This document shows positions 22,132 to 33,440 of a stretch of 64,000 nucleotides of DNA, piece after piece (positions within the stretch are counted from its first letter, which is position 1; the number at the start of each line of letters is the position of its first letter). The DNA is taken from NCBI GenBank assembly GCA_039519185.1, contig CM076851.1:27838857-27902856 (forward strand). Reading direction: 5' to 3'. The notes below the pieces were generated by a model. The model searched no databases and was not told where the DNA came from. It worked only from the letters and a program-made list of their open reading frames with translations. The stretch is from Astragalus membranaceus. Lineage: Eukaryota > Streptophyta > Magnoliopsida > Fabales > Fabaceae. A program made the translations under genes and the position numbers.

Positions 22132-23466
22132 TTACTTGTTAATCCTTATCGTTATAAACAACATACCCTAATGCCTAAAACTCGAAGGCAAATTCACATA
22201 GCAATATCAATCCGATTTTTAAACTTGATATTACGGTTTATTCTCATAATCATAATGATCCTAAGCCTCATAAATATTTTAATAACTAATCTTATCTGAC
22301 AGACTAGCACTAACTACCACGGTTTTAAAACCGTCGTGTAAGAAAATACACCGGTTTTTTTAATCACCAAAAGAAGCTACAATTTTTTTGCGATGGTGTC
22401 TTATGTAGACACAAATAAATGTTGTACCTATGGTTAGTAAAACACATAAACTAGTCTCTAGCAGACAATATATCTCAAATTATTGAGACAACATGCATGA
22501 GAGAAAAACAAAAGATGAAACAGATCCAAGTTCTTCCCTTTTAAAAAATTCACTATAAGATTTGCTGAAGTTTCCCCTACAAAAGCAATGTAATCTGCAC
22601 CAAGATTCACATGCCAACCTTATAGTTGACCTAAAAAACAAGCCCATCTTATAGCAATTTTTCCATTACCTTACTGCTATGTATCTTCCATGCCAGCACC
22701 ATTCATTCATATCCCTATTGAAATGTCCATTTTGACCCTTCAACAAGCATGCATAGAGAATACTGTCGGTAAGGAATCTCCTACCAGACCCTTGTCTTTA
22801 CGGTGGCCAGCATTCTATAGCCTATACCAGCGGTACATGCATTTCAACCTTATATTTTTGTTGGGCCAGCCAAAACATAACAATACAAAACGACAACAAA
22901 TTGCAAAATAAAACGAAAATATTGAACCTTACTTTATTTTTTATATACGTGTACTCGTTGTGAACGAATGTCGTTTTCCTTATTTTGACCTATCTCTACA
23001 TCATGCCTTTATAGCCTTTTTCTCTTCTTTCACACGTGCACATATATTGTCCATATATTTTCTTAGTCAAATATTTATTTGTATTTGAAGTGTTGTTAAT
23101 TTTTTTTAGTGTTTTGTAGTGTTTGTTTAATAATAAACACGCTGTAGTGGAAGATAAGTATAGAATAAGATGCAATAATACAATGTATATAATATGATTA
23201 TGAATGATGAGTGATGTATATATTTATTATTCCCATATTTGCATCTTATGCTGAACCATCCGACATGTGAGACTATTTAAACCATACTTTACCTGGCTTT
23301 TTATTCCACATAATACACAAATATTTGTTTCAGTGTATAAATCTCATTGTCTGTTGCACCTCAATTAGTGTTGGTTGTTTCTAGGGAAATTAGAGCAAAA
23401 TATATTTGATTACTTTGTTTTGTTCCCGTATGCAACACTAATTATAATGAGTTTTTTAAAGTTATT
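22132..23466. other. Intergenic DNA without a recognisable gene
   Basis: AT-rich. A short palindrome-bearing segment at about 22310-22365 (CACTAACTACCACGGTTTTA, then AAACCGTCGTG) resembles one end of a CACTA-type element, but no partner end was found. Nothing else is identifiable. Confidence 0.35.
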
Positions 23467-25640
23467 TGTAACACTCCGGTATTTTTAACAAGTAGAATTA
23501 CCTAAGTGTACCAACTGTAACACATCAGAGATATTATTTCTTGTTTAGATATTGAACACCACTATAAATTTTTCGCTGAATTATACCAAAACGGTTTTAA
23601 ACATGATTAAAACCACAACGGTTCCCTGACCATCGTTCATCAGCTAGATTTAGTGTTCAATGTCATACAAGAAAGCGCGGAAATAACACTACTAAAAAAA
23701 TTGTTTTTAGAGAGGAATTTTAGAGAGGGATAAATATTCCTCACTATTAGTGAGGGATTTAGTGACGAAAAAATAAATCTAGGGGGGGCACCTACAGCTT
23801 ATGTTTGTGACGAATTTAGAGATGAAAAATATCCCTCACTAAAAATTTCGTAACTTTGTGACGAATTTAGAGATGAAAAATATCCCTCACTAAAAATTTC
23901 GTAACTAAATTCGTCACAAATAGTGAAAAAGAATTTAGTGAGGAAAAGTGTTCCTCACTATTAGTGAGGAATTCCAAATTCGTCGTTAACTCACTCCACT
24001 TAATTAAGTCAAAAAATCAATCTCACGCTCTCGCTTACTCACTCCCACCCTCCTCGTAAACCCTACCCGTGAAACCTGTAGCCTCCCCCTCTCTTCTCTC
24101 CCCCCCCCCCCCAACGAAATACCCGTGAAACCTGTAGCCTTCATCATCAACTTCTCAACCTTCATCATCATCCCTTCCCAAATTACCCTTCCCCTGTTGC
24201 TCTCTTCTCTCCCCCCACAACGAAACCACACTCACAAATCAATGCTGCTTTCAAAAGAAACCCCCGCAAGCTCTCTCTCAAAAGAAACCCTCGCGAACAG
24301 CTATCGCCCTAAGCTCTCTCCCTAACCCTCGCAACCAGAAACCCTATTAGATTGAACCTAGAAACCCCAAACGAAACCCTATTGATCGAACCCAGAAACC
24401 CCAAATCCTGCACACAAAGCCCTCCCCATTTCTGCTTTGTGAAATCGGAAGCTCAAGAGGAATAAGTTCGGTCTCGCTCCAAGATTTTTTTTGGTCTTGA
24501 GGTCTTCAATCTCGCTCCAAGTATCATCTCCTAGGCTAGGAACGTTGCCCAGGCCTCCGCCAAATTTCTTGGCATTCTCAGGTCAGCTTTGTTCTTTCAT
24601 TTTTACAATGTTTAGAATTTGTTATTTGCCATTTGCTTTGAGTTAGTTCCTGTTGCTGGTTTCTTTCTTCTGCAATTTTCATCTTTGTATGGCTTTTGTT
24701 TTGTTTGATTTCATTTTTTACATTTGTATTTATATTGTTCTTTGTGCTTTGGTGAGGGATTTGTGTCATGTTCTTAAACTTATGTTTTAGTCTTCTCTAA
24801 TGTGGAATTAACGAAAGCATCTTAATGTGTAATCAGAACCAAGGATACTGACTTCGATTTGCTTTTATGTTCATAATTTGTTTATACTTTTCATCATCTA
24901 TTGCACATATTGTAGTTGGTTGTTTCTTCACTATTGAAGAACTTTATTCCCTTTTATATTTTCTTCACTATTGCATCTTGTAGTTGGTATTTTCTTCACT
25001 ATTGCATCTTGTTTACTCGAGTTTGAATCTCAACTATACATTCGTTGTACGTACGGTCTTTTGTCATAAATCTGGTAAGTTTTGTGGGCCTTGAGAACCT
25101 ACTCTATATCCTAGATTGCTCTTTCAAACTTTATTTGTTGCTGCAAAAATTTAGCGTTAATATAACAATATTATACAATATTACTTTCTGACATGAAACA
25201 AAATACATTAATATAGAATCAAACTTAAAATGTATTGTTGTAGCATCATACATACCAAATTGCCTTAGTATACAATAGAAACAAGTGACTATCCTTGAAC
25301 AACACCTTTGTGATTATATATGTAAGATTTTGCAAAGTAAATGAAAAGACTTAAACCCACACCACGCTGAGTCCAGCAAGATGCCAAAAACACTGAAGAA
25401 AACTTGCCAGTGATGAGAATCTATGTGTGCATAACCCTTTGTTTTAATTGCTTTAATTTGTTAAAATCAAATGAATTTATAGTAATATGTTCAACGGAAT
25501 GATTTTTATTGGTTGTTGATGAACTGCAGTGTTTGAAGAGTTTTGATTTTATTGGTAGTTTATAATGCTCAGAAATTTTGGAGTTTATTGTTTATGTTTT
25601 TTGTTGGCAAAAGTGTTATTGGTAGTTTATAATGCTCAGA

Positions 25641-26080
25641 AATTTTGGGAGCAGAGTTGTTGTTGAGCCTCACAGACATGAGGGTATTTTCATTGCTAAG
25701 GGCAAAGAAGATGCTCTTGTTACTAAGAATCTTGTTCCTGGTGAAGCTGTTTACAATGAGAAGAGAATTTCAGTGCCGAAAGAAGATGGAACAAAAGAAG
25801 AGTATAGAATTTGGAACCCTTTCCGTTCAAAGTTGGCCGCTGCTGTCCTTAGTGGTGTTGACAACATATGGATTGTAAGCAGCTACATTCTTTTATAATA
25901 TTTGCTGTTCCATGAAATTGTCCTACAAATAATGTATATTAACATCTATCTACTTTTTGTCACAGAAGTGGTCGTGACTTGGTTAACATGGCGAAGAAGC
26001 GTACTAATGTTATTCCCATTATTGAAGATGCTAGACATCCAGCCAAGTACAGAATGTTAGTTGGCATGGTAGATGTCATT
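25641..26080 (+). pseudogene. Captured fragment: fibrillarin (nucleolar 2'-O-methyltransferase)
   Basis: Two exon-like pieces match fibrillarin, the box C/D snoRNP methyltransferase of the nucleolus. 25641-25874 reads RVVVEPHRHEGIFIAKGKED, then LVTKNLVPGEAVYNEKRISV and WNPFRSKLAAAVLSGVDNIW, with a GTAAGC donor. 25966-26080 reads SGRDLVNMAKKRTNVIPIIE and DARHPAKYRMLVGMVDVI after a CACAG acceptor. The intervening fibrillarin exons, which carry the SAM-binding motif, are missing, and the GAR domain is absent. Both pieces are free of stops. A 35-bp direct repeat (25546-25580 and 25618-25652) borders the first piece and may mark a capture junction. Confidence 0.82.
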
Positions 26081-26175
26081 CTGATACAGAATGTTATTTC
26101 CATTTCTGATACTCAAATTGAGAACCATTCTGTTTTATTACTGTCACTCTAAGTGGTTTCAGTTTCACAATGCAG

Positions 26176-26533
26176 GTCAGTGTGGTGGATGGTGATGATG
26201 TTACTTGTCTCATAAAAAACACTGCTACACTTTCTGGATCATTGTATACTTTACATGTCTCTCAGATTCGTATTGATCTTCCTACTCTCAATGATAAGGA
26301 TAAGGAGGTAACTATAAGAACTTTGTGTACATAAGGTAGTGAAACTGACATAATGTGGTTATATACTATGGTTGCTTGTAAATGAACGTTTTAATTTTTT
26401 TTATCTAGATTCATAACTCTAAATGTTCCTGTTGACATTGTACTCACTAACTCAGGTAATACGCACATTTGGTGTTCGAAACAATATAGACTTCCTCTCG
26501 TTATACACTCGGCACGCTGAAGATGTTCGCCAT
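26176..26533 (+). pseudogene. Captured fragment: cytosolic pyruvate kinase
   Basis: Two exon-like pieces match plant cytosolic pyruvate kinase, the last enzyme of glycolysis. 26176-26307 reads VVDGDDVTCLIKNTATLSGS and LYTLHVSQIRIDLPTLNDKD, bounded by TGCAG and GTAACT. 26456-26533 reads VIRTFGVRNNIDFLSL then TRHAEDVRH, bounded by CTCAG and GTAAGG. There is no internal stop. They cover the region just before the active-site lysine segment; the rest of the enzyme is absent. Both lie in the same orientation and order as the fibrillarin pieces, so one transcript could join them. Confidence 0.82.
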
Positions 26534-27157
26534 GTAAGGGCCGGGTTCTTATCTCGAATTCGTTGTTTTCTATCATGTATCTTTTCCTTTTCTCCTATAT
26601 TAATGGTTTTCATGCTTCCTAATGTATCTTTTCCTTTTCTCCTATATCAAGTGTGTTCTTGAAATAGTATATTTTGATGATATTAATGTAATAAATGATA
26701 GTATCACTGAGTTTTACTCTCAGGACAAGTAGTATATGTTGATTTTATCATTTGGCTATGAGAATTGTTTGCCTTCAAATTTTTGAGTTCCCTTATAGTA
26801 TAGGTAATAAATTATGTGTATGATGCCTTCAAGTTGGGGTGAGTTAGAATATATATGATTATAATTGGTAATGCTTTTCCTCAACGTGCTGAATAATTAC
26901 ATGCTGAATTACAAAGTTGAAGTTTTGAATTATTATGCTTCTTAATTTTCATGTTTATTGCCATTCTTTATGTTTACCATGCTGTATCAATATCTTCTTG
27001 AGGCCAAAAGTTTAAAAGTTGATTACTGTGAACTAAAATTCTCATCTCTGATGCATTATAACATCATTTGATATCTGAGCAAGCATTCAAAATGTTAGGA
27101 ATATGTAATAAGCCATCTATTTTGCCTTTTTATAGTGATATTGAATTTTTTTATAGT

Positions 27158-27227
27158 GACTCCATGGCCCAATGGATAAGGCGCTGGTCTACACCAGAGA
27201 TTCTGGGTTCGATCTCCAGTGGAGTCG
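27158..27227 (+). pseudogene. tRNA-Arg-like gene with deleted anticodon loop
   Basis: A 70-nt cloverleaf has the acceptor stem GACTCCA/TGGAGTC with discriminator G, a D-arm TGGCCCAATGGATAAGGCG, a T-arm with GGGTTCGATCTCC, and a TTTTT terminator directly after. The anticodon stem CTGGT/ACCAG is perfect, but its loop is only CTAC (4 nt instead of 7), so three bases including part of the anticodon are lost. The body resembles plant tRNA-Arg(ACG), whose loop begins CTACG, but the identity is inferred. The internal A and B boxes look intact, so Pol III transcription may still occur, but decoding cannot. Confidence 0.75.
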
Positions 27228-27830
27228 TTTTTATTCACATTAAGAAACATGTAGTATAATAAACAACGAGTCTTTCATGTATTTTGTTGATTAACATTAT
27301 AGGTTGAAATGGATATTATAAAAAAACTGGTGTTGGATAAATTAAAAAAAATTGGTTTTAAAATTCGTCACTTATTAGTGAGGAATAATTTCCCTCACTG
27401 TTAGAGAGGAAAAATTTCCCTCACTATTAGCGAGGAAGTTATTCCCTCACTATTAGTGACGAATCACGTTGTCCCTCACTATTAGCGACGAATCACGCTG
27501 TCCTCACTATTAGCGACGGAAAATGGTCTTTTTTATCTGATTTGGTGTTGTTGTTTTGCGACGAAATTTTAGGATTTAGTGAGTAATTTATTCCTCGCTA
27601 ATAGCGACGAAATTTATTATTCTTCACAAATGATTTAGTGACGCCAGATTTTGCTACGGATCTGGTTTCGTCACTAATTTCGTCGCTAAAAAGTTTAGTG
27701 ACAAATTTTCATTGTTTAGTGACGAAATTTTGTCGTCGCTAATTTTTGTTTTTCTAGCTGTGTAAATACATAACTTTTACAACAGTTAAAGTCATAATGT
27801 CATGATACAAGACAACAAGAGAAACATAAG

Positions 27831-28311
27831 CTTAATCATAAAAGAATCAATATTAATGTCATGATACCACTAACACAAATTACCAATTAAATAGCATTAA
27901 TAGAATCAATATTAAGATGATAAGAATAAGAACTTATTCAAGGACAAAGAAAAACATTTTTAAAATAAAATATGTGAGAGTGTGAGTCATTGTGTAAGTG
28001 TGGTGCATTGGAGTAGTGCAAAACTAGGGACTTTAATACAAAATTAGGGACTTGTATGCAAAAGATATTTTTCAGGGTGTGCAAAAACATTTTGTTACCG
28101 TGAAATGTTGTTTGTGAAAGGTTATGGCTAAGAAATACTTGATATTTAAGCGTGTCCTTGTGACTCACCTTTCTTTCCCGACAACCTAAAGGACTTTCTA
28201 GTCACATGTGTGTTGGTGTTAATATGTTAGGGGAACGATCAGGCAAATATCACTAACACTACTCCCTTTGATTTTTTTCATAAACAAATATATATATGTT
28301 TTTCAGTCTAA
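27831..28311. other. AT-rich DNA between elements
   Basis: No gene seen. It probably includes decayed LTR-derived sequence from the truncated Tekay-like copy. Confidence 0.3.
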
Positions 28312-29673
28312 CTAGCAGTATACCCATGCATACCTATGTGTACCGTCGTGTTCTTTATATGAATTGACTCGGTCAGAATTTAATTAGCCCGAATATATAA
28401 AACATAAATACATATAAAAACCAAAAATATAAAAGTATAACTTTTCATAACAACAATATATATATATATATATAAGAAGATTATTAAATTAAAAAAGAAT
28501 ATTAACAAAGACAATGAAATTGAACATCTATAGATAATAAGAATAAAAAGTCATAATCCATGTTCATCAAATGTAAATATAAAAATTTAACTCTTAATTA
28601 GAAAGAAAAGAACACGATTAAAAAGTGAAACACGTGGGTATCGTGCATGATTGGATGAATACCACCAATAAATTAAAAGCAACTATACAAAGTTGAAAGA
28701 AGAAGATGGAGATTCTATTGTAAATATGGTTACATTTTTCGTGGGAGTAAATGTTGTAAGTTCCCGTGAGAGTAAATGCGGCAACGCAGTTCTCGAATAT
28801 AAAATAAAGATAAAATTATAAACACCAATTTATCACACTTTACGTTTTTTGTCACGAAATTATTATTAATTTTTATCAAACGGTTAATGAGGGACAAACT
28901 TTGCGTATTTGGACAGTTGAATTTTTTTCTAAACCATAAAGTATACCAAAACACATTGCTTAGCATATCATTTTACGTATTTTGTCATGAAATTAATTTT
29001 TTTTCTTCACTTAACCGGTTATTGAGGAACAAACTTTGCATATTTGAAGAGTTTAAATTTTTTCTGAACGCTAAAGTACTCCAAAATACACTATTTAACA
29101 TCGTACTTATTGTATTTTGTCACGAAATTATATTTCTTTTCACCAAATCGGCTATTGAGGAACAAACTTTGCGTATTTGAACCGTTAAAATTTTTTTAGT
29201 CATAAATTAAGTACACCAAAATACATTCATTAGCATCTCACTTTACGTATTTTGTCATGAAATTATATCTTTTCTTTCACCTAACCAGCTTTTGAAGAAC
29301 GGGCTTCTCATATTTGAACATCTAAACTTTTTTCAGACTCTAAAGTACCCTGAAACACACTGCTTAGCATTATACTTTACATATTTTATCAGGAAATAAT
29401 TATTTTTTTTACATGAAAATAGTTATTGAGTAACGGACTACACGTATTTGAACAGTTAAATTTTTTTCTAAACCCTAAAATACCTCAAAACACATACCTT
29501 AAGATATGAAAAAGAAAAACAAAAAAAGTGAAAGAAAAAGAAAAAAGAGCTTCACATACCGAAAGGGTGACATAATTTAATATGTTAGTACAATTTTGAT
29601 AAAAAAGAAATTTGACCTTCATACGTGAGAAAAATGGTGCACGTATTCTCACTTGAAGGTTTATATATAGAGA
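28312..29673 (-). mobile_element. Helitron-like non-autonomous element
   Basis: Read on the minus strand, it begins TCTCTATATATAAACC and ends GGGTATACTGCTAG, inserted between A and T. These are the TC...CTAG ends and A/T target of Helitrons (rolling-circle transposons), which leave no TSD. Just before CTAG a short imperfect stem (TAGGTATGCATGGGTA) sits where the Helitron hairpin belongs. No RepHel protein is encoded. The interior carries five tandem units of about 134 bp. Confidence 0.55.
28836..29497. repeat. Five tandem units of about 134 bp
   Basis: Diverged units begin near 28836, 28969, 29105, 29239 and 29373. Each has TTTACGTATTTTGTCAYGAA early, GAGGAACAAACTTTGCGTAT in the middle and a YCAAAAYACA motif before the next unit. 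They produce the short open frames at 28730-29180, which are not genes. Confidence 0.85.
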
Positions 29674-30447
29674 TTTGTAGGTGGTTATTTAATGTAGGTT
29701 ATGTACATATAATTTTTTGCTTACATTAAAACTTTTAAGCTGAAAACATCAATTCCTTAACCAATGGAATTTCTAATCTCATCATGTTTCTCTCATGATT
29801 TACACATGTAAGCAAGAAATGAAGTGGGATCAAAAATTTGGACTCATAGATAGCTTGTTGGCCTTATTAATCAGACTAAAATACATTTTTGGTCATTTAA
29901 GTTATTTTAAAAGTTTATATGGGTCCTCTTTTATTTTTTTTCCCATATAGATCCTCTATGTTTCAAATTGGTCCTCTAAGTTTTTTTTTGTGATAGGTTC
30001 TGTGAAAGGTTCCAAACTGGTCCTCTATTAATATGAAATATGAAATGTTGGAAATGTGAAAAGTCTGGGCATGTAAAGAAAATTGTCCAGGTGGAGCAGT
30101 GTGAGAAAAATGCTCTTAGGAGAATGTTAACAATGTCTCCCTTCTTATGGGAGATGATGCTCTTATCTAAAAATGAGAAGTCTATCCTCATGTCATTGTC
30201 GCATTGTCATGGAAAATGATAAGTAATTGCTAGCAGATTAAAATAGCACACGGAAAGACATTGATGCAAACTGTGTTGTGAGATTATGTCGATGACTTTC
30301 GACATGTAGAAATTCTTTAAGTTGTTTAGCTTCAAGGGAAGTATACTCTATATGGTGAAATATTGTAGTTCTTTTGAATTATGATTATCGGTGTAGAGAA
30401 TGAAAGGAGAAGATGTCTCGCGTATCAATTATAATCAATGTGGAGAT
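29674..30447 (+). mobile_element. Remnant of Ty1/copia gag region and 3' end
   Basis: At about 30030-30090 a gag-type zinc knuckle can be read (CWKCEKSGHVKK, with the final Cys recovered only after a frameshift). Scattered copia-like coding follows, with stops, to the purine tract AATGTGGAGAT directly before TGTTGGAG at 30448. That is the usual border of a copia 3' LTR. The gap between gag and the 3' LTR is far too short, so most of the polyprotein is deleted. Confidence 0.5.
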
Positions 30448-31052
30448 TGTTGGAGTTGATGCGAATTGAGCATCTTGAAGAAATCCCACATTGTCGAGTT
30501 TTGTGAAGGAAGAGGGAGGCCAGTGTTATATGTAACACCTTAAATTCACAACTAGGTGAACCAAAAGTATTAACATAATCATAAACAATCAGAGTATAAT
30601 CTGCTCATAATAATGGACTAAATAAAAATTAAAGCGGATTAATTCCACGTACATAACTTTGAGATAAACATTTCTCAATTTCACTTCCGAAATAAGTACC
30701 CAAAAGGTACATATTCGTAAAATACACATGACTATGGTCCATCTACAAGACAATGTTATAAAACGCTACATGAGAAGGGAAAAAGCAAAGTACATCATAA
30801 AGATCACCAAAGGATCTTCCCTCTAACTAAGTAGCTAAGGCCTCTGCTACTTCTCCTCAACTTGCTTTGCTTTATCCTGCATATCTGAAAACACCACATA
30901 AAAACAGTGAGATTACAAATCTCAGTGAGTTCTTTCGCACCCACTCACAATTCCTCTCTCGGTGTTTTCCTTGTCTATGAACTGTTCTTGTTCATGTCTG
31001 TCTTTTAATCTTGTCTGTGGCTTAGCATAATCCGAGAAATAATACCAGGTAT

Positions 31053-32085
31053 CACTACAAGAATAATGTGCATTACCGGTGGGCGATTACCGGCGGATTA
31101 AATCCGCCAGAACATTACCGGCGGATTTTGGTGTTTACCGGCGGATTTGGTCCTCCCGTAAATTACCGGCGGATTTTTTCTCTATTGCCGGCGGATTCTA
31201 ATCCCCAGTAATTTACCGGCAGATTTTCTTCACATTACCGGCGGAATTGTTTTTTGAAAAAAAAAAGGAAAAAAAACCAGAGCCGCCGGTATTTACAATT
31301 ACTGGCGGAAAAATTACGTAATTTAAAAAAAATGAAAAAAGAAATCCGTCGGTAACTGACCAAAATCTGCCGGTAATGGAGACAAATCCGCTGGTAATGA
31401 ACACGCTAAAAAAATCTGCCGGTAATGGCGCTTTCTGGCGTATTTTCTGGATTCCGTTTTTTTAAATTCCCTATATAATCTGTACCACTTCTCCCATTTC
31501 TCCAATCTCTTCTCTTCTCAAATCCGAATCTCTTCTCTTCTTCTTCATTTTTTTGAAATCTCTTCTCAAATCTTCTCACATTCATACACTTCATTTTTCT
31601 CAATCTCTTCTCAAATCTTCTCACATTCATACACTCCATTTTATAAAATTCATCTACTTCATTTTTATAATATTTATTTTATAAATCTTTTTTAAAATAT
31701 TCTCTTCTCTTCTCAAATATTCTCACATTCATCTACTTCATTTTTATAATATTTATTTTTTTAATTAAAAAATCTTTTTTAAAAAAAATTAAATAATATT
31801 AGTTTTTTAAATAAACGAATTAAAAAAACCTGTTTTAAAAAAATAACAAATTTCCGGCGGATTTGGCATTTTTTTAAAATAATAATAAATTACCGGCGGA
31901 TTTTCTATAATTACAGGCGAATTTTCAAAAAAAAATACTGGCGGATTTTAGGTGATTTCCGGCGGATTTTCCGCCGGTAATTTACGGCGGCAAAATCCGC
32001 TGGTAACCGTTACCTACGAATGATTTTCCGGCGGATTTTGGCCATTACCGGTGGATTTTGTCCGCCGGAAATCCCCAGAATACCC
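31053..32085. mobile_element. CACTA fragment of the TTACCGGCGGATTT family
   Basis: It starts CACTACAAGAATAATGTG, followed by many copies of the motif ATTACCGGCGGATTT and its complement on both sides of an AT-rich core. The right end stops after CCGCCGGAAATCCCC and lacks the terminal TTCTTGTAGTG, so it cannot move. It shares its subterminal motif with the 20.5-kb element at 38483-58981 and the 539-bp element at 59635-60173. No coding sequence is seen. Confidence 0.75.
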
Positions 32086-32141
32086 TATTTCAACGGAAAC
32101 CCCAATTCGTATAGCTATACCGAATAATGCCAAGGCCCTAG

Positions 32142-33440
32142 TGATGAAACCGCATCACATGATGTGTTTCATTGGTTTAAAGAGAGTTTTAAGTGGAAAT
32201 GGTGATGAATGAATTAAAAGTGTGATGAAAAGTATCAAATTGTGCTATTTGAAATTGTTTTGCTATGCAGTGTTTATGCTGTGTTTTGTCGTGTTTTTGT
32301 GCCCAGGGACTAGGTGGAAATGAAGAACGAAGCAGTGCAGGCAAATGGACTCAAGGGCGCAAGATCTAGGAGCTTTCGGCCAAATGGCGCGCAACTGGCG
32401 CGCAGGTGGCGCTGCAGCGCGCAAACTGACAGAAGCCTTGGCCAAATGGCGCGCCACTGGCGCTGGCGCGCAAGTGGCGCGCAAATTCACAGCAAGCAAG
32501 CCCTTCTCGCGCGTAAGTGACGCGCCGCGCGCAACTGGCGCGCGAAACTCCAGAATGCGCATTAAATCATAACCAGGACGCGTTTTGAAGGCACTTTTGC
32601 ACTATTTTGGAACCCTAGCACGCGTGAGAGCTGATCCCTTGCGATTGGAGTTGAAGATTCGAGACTTGGGAACAAGGATTGAAGATTCACATACGTTCTT
32701 CATCATCTCTTATGTGTAAAAATCCCTTTTCTTTCTCTTTGATCATGTGTAACTAAACCCTAATGTTAGGGATGGATGAATTTTGATGTACAACTATTGT
32801 TGCTGGTTTATGTTGATGTTCTTAATGTTTTCTCTCTTCATTTGTGAATTGAATTTCAGTGCTTAACATTTCTATGATTGGAAAATTATAGAACAAATCT
32901 TTGTTCAATGATCAAATGGGAAATTTTATTATTGGAATGTTTGAATTTCAATTCCTTCAATTCGTAGCTTAGGAATATTCTTCGAATTGATGTATGTTGC
33001 GAATCCTCGTTGTTAATGCTTGTTGTTAGTAGATGCGCCTAAGGAATTAGGGTTTTTATGAATCAACAAAGGACTATTCACCTAAGGGATTAGGGCTTGG
33101 TTAGAATTGTGGATTCGATAGCAAATGAGAGAGAGAGATTATCTTTTGAAAATAAATCAGTGACAATAGTATGAAATCGAAAGGCATTCATCCCTAGCGT
33201 CTTCTCATCCATATTTTCTCCTAAGCATTTCCGTTTTCTCTAGTTGAAAACACCAAAAATATTTAACTATTTTAAATTAGCATTAGTAACGCAATCATAC
33301 CCTTTTCAAGTTCTTTCCATTTGGTTCTTTTAGCTGTTGTTAACGTGTTGGTAAATTAAATTCGATCCTCGAGGACGATACCCGGTCTTACCGGTTTTTA
33401 TTACTTGAATGATTCGGTACACTTGCCGAAATCCTCAACA
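32142..33440 (+). mobile_element. Nested solo LTR, 1299 bp (TSD CCTAG)
   Basis: It starts TGATGAAACC and ends CCTCAACA, with a perfect 5-bp duplication CCTAG (32137-32141 and 33441-33445). Near the right end it carries TCGATCCTCGAGGACGATAC and CACTTGCCGAAATCCTC, a pattern common near the 3' end of plant LTRs. 32380-32545 holds a cluster of GGCGCGCAACTGGCGCGC-type motifs. The superfamily is uncertain without an internal region. Confidence 0.85.

Larger units (their letters stand above)
23687..27762. mobile_element. Gene-capturing CACTA element (4.1 kb, TSD TAA)
   Basis: It starts CACTACTAAAAAAATTG and ends TTTTTCTAGCTGTG, flanked by TAA duplications (23684-23686 and 27763-27765). Subterminal arrays of TTAGTGACGAATTT and CCCTCACTATTAGTGAGG type motifs occur at 23700-23990 and 27365-27750. 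The last five bases are CTGTG rather than TAGTG, so that end is mutated. The interior holds exon-like pieces of fibrillarin and pyruvate kinase and a tRNA-like sequence, but no transposase. A pyrimidine-rich segment at 24010-24580, with a repeated ACCCGTGAAACCTGTAGCCT, looks like a 5' leader and first intron. Confidence 0.82.
23467..27830. mobile_element. Tekay-like LTR remnant split by a CACTA element
   Basis: 23467-23686 begins TGTAACACTCCGGTA and follows the 1605 LTR closely (GATATTGAACACCACT, TTTAGTGTTCAATGTCATAC). The match resumes after the CACTA insertion at 27763-27830 (ACATAACTTTTACAACAGTT). No matching right end (GATGTTACA) was found, so the LTR is truncated. Confidence 0.6.

Noticed and set aside
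22310..22365. CACTA-like end CACTAACTACCACGG with an inverted motif
   Set aside because: No partner end or TSD was found within reach; a single end is not enough to call an element.
32263..32572. Ala/Arg-rich frames on both strands
   Set aside because: They lie in the GGCGCGC motif cluster of a TSD-bounded solo LTR.
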